The notes beneath the pieces are model-generated. The model was not told where the DNA came from, made no database searches, and worked only from the letters and a program-made list of their open reading frames with translations. The translations under genes were made by a program, and so were the position numbers. Below, one piece after another: positions 26,264-34,501 of a DNA stretch of 64,000 bases. The stretch comes from Pseudooceanicola pacificus (GTDB lineage: Bacteria > Pseudomonadota > Alphaproteobacteria > Rhodobacterales > Rhodobacteraceae), in assembly GCF_009789075.1 (NCBI RefSeq), contig NZ_WNXQ01000003.1, forward strand, positions 1 through 64,000, in the 5' to 3' direction. Each line of letters starts with the position of its first letter. Within the stretch, counting starts at the first letter, position 1.

Positions 26264-27469
26264 ATGAGAAAAGTTTCTTTTGTCGCGGGAGTGCTCGCCG
26301 CAATGATGGCGGCAACGGGGTCGACTGCCGAGGACGGCAGCGTCAAGATCGGCGTCTTGACAGACATGTCCGGTCAGAACTCCAACTTCGGCGGTAAGGG
26401 GTCGGTGGTTGCCGCGGAACTTGCCGTGGAAGACATCGGGGGTTCAGCGCTTGGACATCCGATCGAGATCGTATCGGCCGACCATCGCAACAAGCCGGAC
26501 GTGGGCGCGTCCATCGCGCGCCAGTGGTACGAAAATGACGGCGTCGATCTTATTGTCGATATTCCCAGTTCGGCCGTTGCGCTTGCCGTTGCCGGCATTG
26601 CCAAGGACACCAAGAAGCTCGTTTTCACGTCGGGCTCGTCGACATCTCGGCTCGTCGAGGAAGATTGCTCGCCCTACACCGCGCAATGGACCTACGATTC
26701 CTATGCCTTGGCGAAAGGCGTCGCCGGAACGCTTGTGAAGGAAGGCGGCAAGAAGTGGTTCTTCATCACCGCCGACTACGCCGCGGGCCACAGCATCGAG
26801 GGTGCCTTTGAAGGGTTCCTGACCGCAGAAGGCGGCGAAGTCGTCGGCGGGGTCCGTCACCCGGTGGGCACCACCGACTACACCTCGTATCTGCTTCAGG
26901 GGCAGGCAAGCGGAGCGGACGTGATCGGCATCATCAACTTTGGCGAGGACTCCATCAACACGCTCAAGCAGGCATCCGAATTCGGTATCGCAGACGCCGG
27001 ACAAAAGATGGCCGTGTTCTTCATGTCGGATCCGCAGATCAACGCAGCCGGTCTCGATGTGATGAAAGGCCTGGTATTCGTGACCTCCTTCGTCTGGAAC
27101 AAGAACGAGGAAACGCGTGCCTGGACCGAGCGTTTCAAAGCGAAAGCCGGCCAGATGCCTTCCGATTTCCATGCATCAGTCTATTCGGCCACGCTGTCTT
27201 ACCTGAAAGGTGTAAATGCCGCCGGAACAGACGAGGCTGACGCCGTCATGGCGGCCGTCAAGGCGGCGCCGGTGGATGACATGTACGCCCACGGTGGCAG
27301 GATCCTTCCCAACGGGCTTCATGTCCACGATCTCTCGCTTGTCGAAGTGAAATCGCCCGACGAGCAGAAGGAAGAAGGGGACAACATGAAGATCCTCGCG
27401 TCTATCGCCGGAACCGATGCGTTCCGCCCGATCGAGGACTCCGTCTGCGATCTGGCGAAGTCGAACTGA
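26264..27469 (+). CDS. Branched-chain-type ABC transporter substrate-binding protein (orphan LivK)
   Basis: A 401-aa Peripla_BP_6 protein. A Sec signal (about residues 1-22, MRKVSFVAGVLAAMMAATGS) precedes VKIGVLTDMSGQNSNFGGKG, and later strands such as DLIVDIPSSAVALAVAGIA match the family. GGGAGGAG precedes ATG 26264; an upstream ATG at 26234 has none. No permease or ATPase gene adjoins it, so it probably serves the LivGFHM set at 20000-23348, which lacks a binding protein. It faces the molybdenum oxidoreductase genes downstream. Confidence 0.9.
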   Translation: MRKVSFVAGVLAAMMAATGSTAEDGSVKIGVLTDMSGQNSNFGGKGSVVAAELAVEDIGGSALGHPIEIVSADHRNKPDVGASIARQWYENDGVDLIVDIPSSAVALAVAGIAKDTKKLVFTSGSSTSRLVEEDCSPYTAQWTYDSYALAKGVAGTLVKEGGKKWFFITADYAAGHSIEGAFEGFLTAEGGEVVGGVRHPVGTTDYTSYLLQGQASGADVIGIINFGEDSINTLKQASEFGIADAGQKMAVFFMSDPQINAAGLDVMKGLVFVTSFVWNKNEETRAWTERFKAKAGQMPSDFHASVYSATLSYLKGVNAAGTDEADAVMAAVKAAPVDDMYAHGGRILPNGLHVHDLSLVEVKSPDEQKEEGDNMKILASIAGTDAFRPIEDSVCDLAKSN

Positions 27470-27481
27470 TCCCGGACGACA

Positions 27482-27507
27482 CCGGGCAGCGGATATCGGC
27501 TGCCCGG
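27482..27507 (+). terminator. Hairpin after the orphan LivK gene
   Basis: Arms CCGGGCAGC and GCTGCCCGG pair perfectly around an 8-base loop, 12 bases after the LivK stop. The tail is only weakly T-rich (TTCGACC), so it may be a partial terminator or an mRNA-stabilising hairpin that keeps the binding protein at a higher level than the genes downstream. Confidence 0.5.
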
Positions 27508-27635
27508 TTCGACCGTCATGCCCGAGGCGCGCACCGCTGCGGGCTCGATCGATCCAAATCAAACGCTGACGCCTCGCCGGTGGCCGGAGCCTTCGGAACC
27601 TGAGCCGTGTTTCATCGGCCAGAAGGGAGAACGAC

Positions 27636-28091
27636 ATGGTGGAACTGAACGTAAACGGGATTGCGCATTCCGTGGATGCCGCGCCCGAGACCCCATTGCT
27701 CTGGGTTCTCCGCGAAAATCTGGGCAAGACAGGTACGAAATTCGGCTGCGGTGCCGGAGTCTGCGGCGCCTGTACCGTCCATCTCGACGGTGAAGCCGTG
27801 CGGTCCTGCCAGGTGCCCCTCGCCGACGCAGAGGGCGCCGAAATCAAGACAATCGAAGGTCTGTCCAGCGGCAACGGCGATCTGACGAAGCTTCAGCAGA
27901 GCTGGATCGATCTTCAGGTGCCGCAATGCGGATATTGCCAATCCGGCATGATCATGGCGGCTGCGGCCTTGCTCAAGGCAACGCCGAAGCCAACCGACGA
28001 CGATATTGACGCAGCGATGACGAACATCTGCCGCTGCGGCACCTATTCACGGGTTCGCGCCGCGATTCATCGCGCCGCTGGTACGGAGTGA
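27636..28091 (+). CDS. (2Fe-2S)-binding subunit of a molybdenum hydroxylase (IorA-like)
   Basis: A 151-aa two-cluster iron-sulfur subunit. The plant-type ferredoxin Cys set is [15 protein letters not shown] followed by a further Cys in VRSC, and the helical-domain set is CGYCQSGM with CRCGTY. The length and two-subunit arrangement match isoquinoline 1-oxidoreductase alpha and related aldehyde or heterocycle hydroxylases. GGGAGAA precedes the ATG. It passes electrons from the large subunit encoded four bases downstream. Confidence 0.92.
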   Translation: MVELNVNGIAHSVDAAPETPLLWVLRENLGKTGTKFGCGAGVCGACTVHLDGEAVRSCQVPLADAEGAEIKTIEGLSSGNGDLTKLQQSWIDLQVPQCGYCQSGMIMAAAALLKATPKPTDDDIDAAMTNICRCGTYSRVRAAIHRAAGTE

Positions 28092-28095
28092 GGCA

Positions 28096-30243
28096 ATGAC
28101 CGGCACCATCAATCTTTCCCGCAGAACTTTTCTGGGTACCGCCGCTGCCGCATTCGTCGTCGAACTGCGCATGACGGGGTCCGTGGCCGCACAGGGTACG
28201 CCACAACCGCAAATTCTCAATCCCTTCATCTCGATCGAACAGGACGGTTCCGTCAGGCTCGTCGCGCCGGCCTTCGACATGGGTCAGGGATCGCATACGT
28301 CCCTGGCCATGATCCTCTGCGACGAATTGGGCGCACGGTGGGAAGACGTGCGGGTGGAAGGGCCAGGGATCAATTCCGCCTTCATCGTACCCGGTGTCGG
28401 CGAACAGGCCACCCACGGAAGCTTCATGGTTCGAAGCTGGCACGATCCGTTGCGCAAGGCTGCCGCCTCCGCCCGGATCAAACTGGTCAGGGCGGCCGCT
28501 GCCAGGTGGCAGGTGCCGGAAGCGTCCTGCACGGTTGCTGACGGCAGGGTCGTGTCCGGCAACAACCACGCCGGGTTCGCAGACCTCGCGGCCGACGCCG
28601 CCGTGTTTCCGGATATCGAAGACCCGGAAGTGCTTGGCACGCGGAAGCTGGTCGGACAACCGGTCGCCCGGATCGACATCCCCGCCAAGGTCGACGGCCG
28701 CGCCATGTTCGGTCTGGACGTCCGCCTGCCGAATATGGCCTATGCCGCGATCCGTCAGGCCCCCGTCTTCGGCAGCGCCCTGGAAGGGGTCGACGAAACG
28801 AGCCTCAGTCCGGACGTCCTGGCGTTGGTCAAGTTGCCCGACGCCGTCATTGCCGTGGCCGACACCTTCTGGAAAGCCAAGAGCGCGCTGGAAGACCTCG
28901 ACATCCGGTTCTCTTCATCAGAAAACGATACCGCCACGTCGGCGGATCTCAGGGCCGACCGCGTTGCAAATCTGGACAGGGGCGAATTCGCAACGCCGAT
29001 CCTGAGCGGCGACCCTCTCTCCATCCTGTCCGCTGCGCAAGGGTCTGCCGACAAATCGGTGATCACTGCCGAATACGACACGCCCTATCTGGCCCACATG
29101 TCCATGGAACCCATGAACTGCACGGTTCACATTTCGGGCAATCGCTGCGAAATCTGGGTCCCCACCCAGGGCCTGAGCGCAACGATGCAGGCCGCCGTGA
29201 CAGTCACAGGCTTTTCCGAGGAAAACATCATCATCCATCCGACGATGCCGGGTGGGGGCTTCGGGCGGAAATATGAGACCGACTTTGTCGTTCAGGCGAT
29301 CCGGGCTGCCATGGCAGTCGACCGTCCGGTGCAGCTGATATGGACGCGCGAACAGGACGTGCAGCACGATTTCTACCGTCCCGCGATGACAGCCCGCATG
29401 TCGGCCGCGTTGTCCAAGGACGGAAAGTTGGAGGCTTTCGTGATGCGGAAGTCCGGCCCGTCGATCCTTGAACACACGCTCGGGTTTCCCCTGATCGAAG
29501 GTTCCGATCCGATCGCCTGGCTCGGGTTCGGCACACAGACCGGGTCCGCGCCCGGACAGCTTCAGCAATACGATGTCGCGGACGTGGCAGGAGAGTTTGC
29601 CTTTACGCCGACCTTCGTTCCGGTCGGCTACTGGCGGTCCGTCGGGGCGTCGGAGAACGGGTTCTTTATCGAGTCCTTCATCGACGAGCTGGCGCATTCT
29701 GCCGGCACCGACCCCTATGAATTCCGTCGCAACCTGCTTCGCTCCAGTCCGCGCGCCCTTGCCGTGCTGGAGAAGGCCGCGACCGAGGCAAAATGGGGTC
29801 AGTCCCTGCCGAACGGCCATTTCCAGGGCATCGCGCTGACCGATGTCGTGGGGAGCCTCGTTGCCCAAGTGATCGAAATTTCGGTCCCGGACGGCAAGCT
29901 CGCCGTCAATCGCGTCACGGTCGCGATAGATTGCGGTCGGGCAGTGAACCCCGATTCTGTCATCGCGCAAATGCAGGGCGGGATTGTCATGGGGCTCAGC
30001 GCGGCGATCAATGAACGGATCGACATCGAGGACGGACGTACGACGCAATCGAACTTCTATGACTATGAGGTCGCAGGACTGGCCGCCACGCCCGAGATCG
30101 ACGTCCACATCATCGAAAGCGGCGAAGCCCTGGGCGGGGTTGGCGAAGCCGCAATCCCGGCCGTAGCGCCTGCCCTTGCGAACGCGATCTTTGCGGCGAC
30201 GGGGAAACGGATCAGATCGCTACCGTTGCTTGATCATCTTTAA
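28096..30243 (+). CDS. Molybdopterin-binding subunit of a molybdenum hydroxylase (IorB-like), Tat-exported
   Basis: A 715-aa xanthine-oxidase-family large subunit. A twin-arginine signal (LSRRTFLGTAAAAFVV, residues 7-22) indicates folded export to the periplasm with its cofactor. Moco-binding segments include MPGGGFGRKYETDFVVQA, and the catalytic Glu is in GGVGEAAIPAVAPALANAI at the C-terminus. No FAD subunit gene adjoins, typical of the IorAB class that passes electrons to cytochromes. It probably hydroxylates an aldehyde, heterocycle or other carbonyl-adjacent carbon in the periplasm before uptake of the product. Confidence 0.9.
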   Translation: MTGTINLSRRTFLGTAAAAFVVELRMTGSVAAQGTPQPQILNPFISIEQDGSVRLVAPAFDMGQGSHTSLAMILCDELGARWEDVRVEGPGINSAFIVPGVGEQATHGSFMVRSWHDPLRKAAASARIKLVRAAAARWQVPEASCTVADGRVVSGNNHAGFADLAADAAVFPDIEDPEVLGTRKLVGQPVARIDIPAKVDGRAMFGLDVRLPNMAYAAIRQAPVFGSALEGVDETSLSPDVLALVKLPDAVIAVADTFWKAKSALEDLDIRFSSSENDTATSADLRADRVANLDRGEFATPILSGDPLSILSAAQGSADKSVITAEYDTPYLAHMSMEPMNCTVHISGNRCEIWVPTQGLSATMQAAVTVTGFSEENIIIHPTMPGGGFGRKYETDFVVQAIRAAMAVDRPVQLIWTREQDVQHDFYRPAMTARMSAALSKDGKLEAFVMRKSGPSILEHTLGFPLIEGSDPIAWLGFGTQTGSAPGQLQQYDVADVAGEFAFTPTFVPVGYWRSVGASENGFFIESFIDELAHSAGTDPYEFRRNLLRSSPRALAVLEKAATEAKWGQSLPNGHFQGIALTDVVGSLVAQVIEISVPDGKLAVNRVTVAIDCGRAVNPDSVIAQMQGGIVMGLSAAINERIDIEDGRTTQSNFYDYEVAGLAATPEIDVHIIESGEALGGVGEAAIPAVAPALANAIFAATGKRIRSLPLLDHL

Positions 30244-30307
30244 GATCACACCATGCAGCGTCGGTCCCGGATGCGGCTCTGCACGGCAAGGCACGGAATA
30301 GGAAAGG

Positions 30308-32386
30308 ATGAAGGAAGCAATGGATATCGAGCAGCTCATTGAAACGGATGTCCTCGTCGTGGGGGGCACCGTTGCCGGCTGTTCCGCCGCTATCTCGGCG
30401 GCGCGGATGGGTGCGCGTGTCGTGATCCTGGAACCCACATCCTCTGTCGGGGGCACGACGACCAATGGTGTTCATTGCTTCGACACAGGCACAGTGCAGG
30501 CGTTGAGCGGCGTGACCGAAGAATTTATCAACCGGGTTCGTGCCCACTATCGGGACATCGGCCTCGACGATCCGATGCTCAGAAGCAAGTCCGACGTTTT
30601 CTGGGAGTTCCACGTTGCCGAGCGCATGTGGCGCGACATGCTCGGAGAACACGAGCGGATCACGCTCATCAACGGTGCCGTGGCCGTCGGTGTGAAGATG
30701 CGTGGCAATCGGGAGATTGCCGAAGTGCACTGGGAGCAGGCGATCGACCCGATCGGAAGTCTGGCCGACGAGCCTCCTGGCCCCCCGAACGTCATCCGCC
30801 CGCTTCAGGTCATCGACGCCAGCTACGAGGGCGACGTCACGGCATGGGCGGGGGTGCCCTTCGACATCGGTCGCGAAGCCCGGACGCCGGAAGAACCCCA
30901 TGCGGGGGTGATCTTTACCACCACACACGAGCGGGACATCACGGAAGGCGGTTTCCTGCCCGGAAGCATTCTGCCCGGAAGCACCGGCGAAGGCGACGAT
31001 GCAATCATCTCCTTCACCTGCCGGATGAGCCTGAGGTACCGCCACGAAGGTTTCGAGGACTTTCTTCTGGGATCTCCCCCGGAAGACTACGATCCTGCAA
31101 GATACAAATGGGCCCCTCCCAAGGGTCTGATCGAAGGCGGCGGCGCATTCGGGACGTCGCTCCAGCCCAGCATCCGCGGCAAGATGCTGACGAACCAGCG
31201 CTATTTCGGAGACGACCGGCTGGAAGGCAACCGTGATTACATCCTGTCCCATCCCCGGCAGCGAACGGCCATCCGGAAATCGTTCATGAATCATGCATTG
31301 GGGTTTCTCCATTACATCCAGACGGACGGTGGCATGCCGCAGATGGGTCTGTCCGACGACGAATTTGTCGAGAACGCAAACATGCCCCGATCGCCCTACG
31401 TTCGAGAAGGGCGTCGCTTCCATGCCCCGGTCCGGCTGAAGGAACGTGACGTGACGGCCTATCTGGCGTCGCCGGGTCCACGCCCGCCGCTTCGCCCGGA
31501 TTCCATTGCGATCGGCGATTGGGCGGTCGAGAGCAGGCGATGCAAAGATGAACCGGATCCCGAGACCGGCGTTTTCGACGGGTCGATGTTCATCAGAACG
31601 CTGCGCGCGCCCTATCAGGTGCCGATGGGCTGTCTTTTGCCTGAAGGGGTCGACAACCTCAGCGTCACGACAACGATTTCGGCCACGCATATCGCGTTCT
31701 GCACGTTGCGGGTCGAGGCGGTCTGGGCGCAGACCGGCGCCGCTGCCGGCTGTGCGGCGGGCATCGCGGTGGCGGGGAGGCTTGCGCTCGCCGATGTTCC
31801 GCTGGGCAGGATACAGAGCGAACTGTTGGCGCAGCGCTACAAGTTGGTATATTTCTCGGATGTGGAGTCGGACCATCCGTCCTTCGCAGGCATCCAGTGG
31901 CTGGCGCTTCGCGGGTATCTGCCTGAAATGGATGCGCGATTCCGCTTCTTTCCTGATAACACCGCGACCTGGCGCGATTTTGTCCAGGCGGCGGTCTTGG
32001 CATTTGGTTTGCCGATCAGTGTCACGGGCATCCACTTCGACACCGTCGATCCTTCCGACCCGGCCTTCCGCTCGGTCGAGACGCTCTATGACACCGCAAG
32101 CCGGGCCGGGGTCGCGCTGTTCCCGAACATGAGGCACCCGAGCATTGATGCGCCTGCGGATCACCTGCTTCCGGAACCACGCCAACGCTGGCTGACCCTG
32201 GCCCTCGAAGAACCGGTTTCCGGTGGCGAAGCAATCGGCTTCCTTCAAAAATTGCGCAGGGCTATCGGCAGCGACGAAACTGTTGAGCCACCGAATGGCT
32301 TGCCCGAAAAAACCGCTTTGACCCGGGCGGAACTGGCAGAGCTGCTGCACATTTTTGCCGCGCCGCCTGACGCTGGTCCGTTCTGA
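30308..32386 (+). CDS. FAD-dependent oxidoreductase (FAD_oxidored family)
   Basis: A 692-aa protein. The N-terminal dinucleotide fold is TDVLVVGGTVAGCSAAISAA, followed by VVILEPTSSVGGTTTNG (about residues 12-50), the pattern of FAD_oxidored proteins. Later segments such as IDASYEGDVTAWAGVPFDIGR (about 170-190) also fit. The C-terminal 150 residues are not recognised. Two ATGs (30308, 30320) are possible; ribosome sites are weak for both. There is no signal peptide, so it should act in the cytoplasm. It is the last complete gene of the catabolic block before the IS remnant. Confidence 0.8.
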   Translation: MKEAMDIEQLIETDVLVVGGTVAGCSAAISAARMGARVVILEPTSSVGGTTTNGVHCFDTGTVQALSGVTEEFINRVRAHYRDIGLDDPMLRSKSDVFWEFHVAERMWRDMLGEHERITLINGAVAVGVKMRGNREIAEVHWEQAIDPIGSLADEPPGPPNVIRPLQVIDASYEGDVTAWAGVPFDIGREARTPEEPHAGVIFTTTHERDITEGGFLPGSILPGSTGEGDDAIISFTCRMSLRYRHEGFEDFLLGSPPEDYDPARYKWAPPKGLIEGGGAFGTSLQPSIRGKMLTNQRYFGDDRLEGNRDYILSHPRQRTAIRKSFMNHALGFLHYIQTDGGMPQMGLSDDEFVENANMPRSPYVREGRRFHAPVRLKERDVTAYLASPGPRPPLRPDSIAIGDWAVESRRCKDEPDPETGVFDGSMFIRTLRAPYQVPMGCLLPEGVDNLSVTTTISATHIAFCTLRVEAVWAQTGAAAGCAAGIAVAGRLALADVPLGRIQSELLAQRYKLVYFSDVESDHPSFAGIQWLALRGYLPEMDARFRFFPDNTATWRDFVQAAVLAFGLPISVTGIHFDTVDPSDPAFRSVETLYDTASRAGVALFPNMRHPSIDAPADHLLPEPRQRWLTLALEEPVSGGEAIGFLQKLRRAIGSDETVEPPNGLPEKTALTRAELAELLHIFAAPPDAGPF

Positions 32387-32446
32387 CGCCGACCTTTCGG
32401 CACAATTCCGCAAGGACAACGGTTCCCAAATGCCAAAGGGCAGATC

Positions 32447-33030
32447 CGCCGGCAAAAGACCTTGGCTGTGAACATGCCGTATCGCGGGTCCAAAGGTCCG
32501 CTGCACCTGCCGATCGCCAATGAGGCATTGACCGCCATTGGTCCGAGGACTCAAGGTCGAGGGCAAAGGCGAGTGGCACGCCCGCAAGCATGGCGGCCCG
32601 AAACGGCGCGTCTGGCGCAAGACCCATCTGGGGATTGATGAGGAAACGCTGCAGGTCCGGGCCGTGGAGAGTTCACTGGCGAATGTCACTGGTCCGAAAG
32701 AGCCAGTGGACGGGAGCCAGATCGACGATGCGCCGGTGTTGCCCGACCTGCTCAAACGGATCCCGGTGCATGAGCAGATCGGCGGCATCACCGCCGACCG
32801 CGCATAAGACACCCGTAAATGCCAGGATGCCATCGCTGACCGCGGCGCCCACGCTGTCATTCCGCCCCGCAAAACCGCCAAATCCTGGAAGACGGTCACC
32901 GCCGGCGCGGTCGCACGAAACGAAGCACTGCGGGCATCGCAACACCTCGGTCGTGCCCGCTGGCGACGATGGAGCGGATACCACGGCCGAAGCCGCGTCG
33001 CGACAAAGATGCACTGCATGAAACTGCCGG
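32447..33030 (+). pseudogene. Decayed IS5-family transposase fragment
   Basis: Translated pieces match IS5-family transposases: RRQKTLAVNMPYRGSKGPLHL, then after a frameshift KVEGKGEWHARKHGGPKRR, then ITADRA, a stop, and DTRKCQDAIADRGAHAVIPP through KMHCMKL. The first catalytic Asp (DSTG) is lost at the frameshift, the Tyr after the second Asp is a TAA (32805-32807), and in the Y(2)R(3)E(6)K signature the Glu is Ala (codon 33000-33002). The N- and C-terminal parts are missing. The element cannot be active; it marks the right edge of the catabolic block. Confidence 0.85.
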
Positions 33031-33314
33031 GGCAGCGTCGTCAGCATGGACGGCGTGATCGAGGATGTGGTTGTGCGGGTTAGGGAAGCCCCGAACGGTC
33101 GTTATCACTATGACCTGTCGCGGGACATGGACGCCGGCGCCCGTTGGATGCTTGCCAGCTCTCCGGTAATGGAAGCCGGTGCGAGGCAAGCGCCAGCGCG
33201 CGCCAGCGTGATGATCATAGCATTTCGGGCCGATGATCGCAACGCGCCGCCCCGCTGCGCGAGATGAAAGCTCCGCGCGTCGGGCGAATGCTCAACCCAC
33301 GCCAACCGGCGTAA
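33031..33314. other. Unassigned stretch after the IS remnant
   Basis: No convincing gene. A 73-codon plus-strand frame (33046-33267) lacks a ribosome site and resembles no family I recognise with confidence. The stretch probably holds scrambled DNA left by the insertion and partial deletion of the IS element, possibly including the missing 5' end of the next gene. Confidence 0.4.
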
Positions 33315-33650
33315 ATGCCAACCGGGCTCCGGTCGCGGCTGGATGAAAGTTCAGTGGCAGGTCACCACTTCAAAGCGGCACTAAAGACGCTGACGCCCTA
33401 CAGCCAATTGGCAAGATCCGCTTCGGGCGATGGCGCGGTGGAAAGCAAGATCAAAGAGCTCATGGCGCTTTCGATCTCGATAGCGATACGGTGCGAGGAT
33501 TGCATCGTCTTCCACCTTCGTGCGGCATTGCAGCATGGAGCCACCAAGGCGGAGGTGGTCGAGACAATTGAACTGGCCATCGAAATGGGCGGCGGCCCCT
33601 CCGTTGTCTATGGCGCACGAACATTGGAGGCGTTGAACCAACTTCAATAG
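33315..33650 (+). CDS. Carboxymuconolactone decarboxylase (CMD/AhpD-like) family protein, possibly 5'-truncated
   Basis: A 111-aa all-helical CMD-fold protein. The AhpD-like active-site motif RCEDCIVFH (Cys-x-x-Cys with a His three residues on) and GATKAEVVETIELAIEMGG match peroxidase-type members. The ATG immediately follows an in-frame TAA, with no ribosome site, and the first 20 residues (MPTGLRSRLDE) look foreign. The true N-terminus was probably replaced when the neighbouring IS5 element decayed. It may still be folded, since the catalytic core is complete. Confidence 0.65.
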   Translation: MPTGLRSRLDESSVAGHHFKAALKTLTPYSQLARSASGDGAVESKIKELMALSISIAIRCEDCIVFHLRAALQHGATKAEVVETIELAIEMGGGPSVVYGARTLEALNQLQ

Positions 33651-33881
33651 GCCAATGCCGGTTCGAGATATCTTCGCGCGGCCTCCTGTCGATGAACCTC
33701 CGTCAGGTTGTCATTCGGGGTGGCCGGGAAATCGCGCAATTGTCGGAAGGAGAACGATATTTACCTGAATTCTCCTTTGCGCTGATCAGAAGTGTTGTCA
33801 GGTATCCTGCGCATTGCGGAAATGGGTTCGCAACGGAAGTGCTTGACCCAACTCCAAATGACGCGTGGCGAACGTCATGTC

Positions 33882-34343
33882 CTATCCCTTGGCACCTGCC
33901 ATCGCCGCAGCGCGCGACGGATCGAACCGGCGCAGGAAGGCGCGCGCCCGTGGCACCGGGTCGGCGTGATACTGATCCCGCCCCAGCATCCTGCGCGCGT
34001 TCAGCGCGGCGGTGTCGAGCAGGTCGAAGGTCACCCTCTCGACCCGGCAATGCCATCCCGGCCCGGACAGTTGCGCCCATCCCGAGCTGTGGTGCCGCAG
34101 CAGCCGCGCCCGGCAGGAAAAGCCGTGGAAATCGAAGGCCACCCTGCCGTCAGTGACGAAGATGTGGTTCCCGGCAAACCCGTCCCCGGGCACGATGCGT
34201 TCGGCGTGAAAGCCGGGCAGGGGGGCCTCCTGCAGGAAGACCCCGGCCAGGATGTGGCAGGCTCCGTGGCCAAAGAAGATGCGGTCGGGCAGGTGCCAGC
34301 GGCGCACCGGGTCCTGTTTGATGCCTGGTTTCAGCCTGTACAT
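33882..34343 (-). CDS. Conserved hypothetical protein
   Basis: A 153-aa protein beginning MYRLKPGIKQDPVRRWHLP with RIFFGHGACHILAGVFL, which I recall as a widespread uncharacterised bacterial family rich in conserved His and Asp. No signal peptide or membrane segment is seen. The start at 34343 is chosen because the conserved family begins there; longer frames add an arginine- and proline-rich stretch. No strong ribosome site is visible. Function unknown. Confidence 0.6.
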   Translation of the reverse strand: MYRLKPGIKQDPVRRWHLPDRIFFGHGACHILAGVFLQEAPLPGFHAERIVPGDGFAGNHIFVTDGRVAFDFHGFSCRARLLRHHSSGWAQLSGPGWHCRVERVTFDLLDTAALNARRMLGRDQYHADPVPRARAFLRRFDPSRAAAMAGAKG

Positions 34344-34501
34344 CCGCGCAGGATAGCAGCGTCGGGGCCGGGGGGAAGGTGCATAGCCGCGCGGCACGAT
34401 GGACGCCAGGCCTGGCGCTGGCTGTCCTGGGGAACCGGCGACGCCGGCCGGCTGGTCCCCGGCAACCTGGGGGCCTGCCGCCGCGGGGCCGCCCTCCGGT
34501 C

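Noticed and set aside
30212..33019. A 935-codon minus-strand frame
   Set aside because: Antisense to the FAD oxidoreductase gene and the IS remnant; no domain.
33046..33267. Small plus-strand frame of 73 codons
   Set aside because: No ribosome site, inside IS debris, no family recognised; mentioned only as unassigned sequence.
32387..33314. An intact transposon or prophage edge
   Set aside because: Only one transposase fragment with several lesions is present; no terminal inverted repeats, integrase or attachment sites were found.
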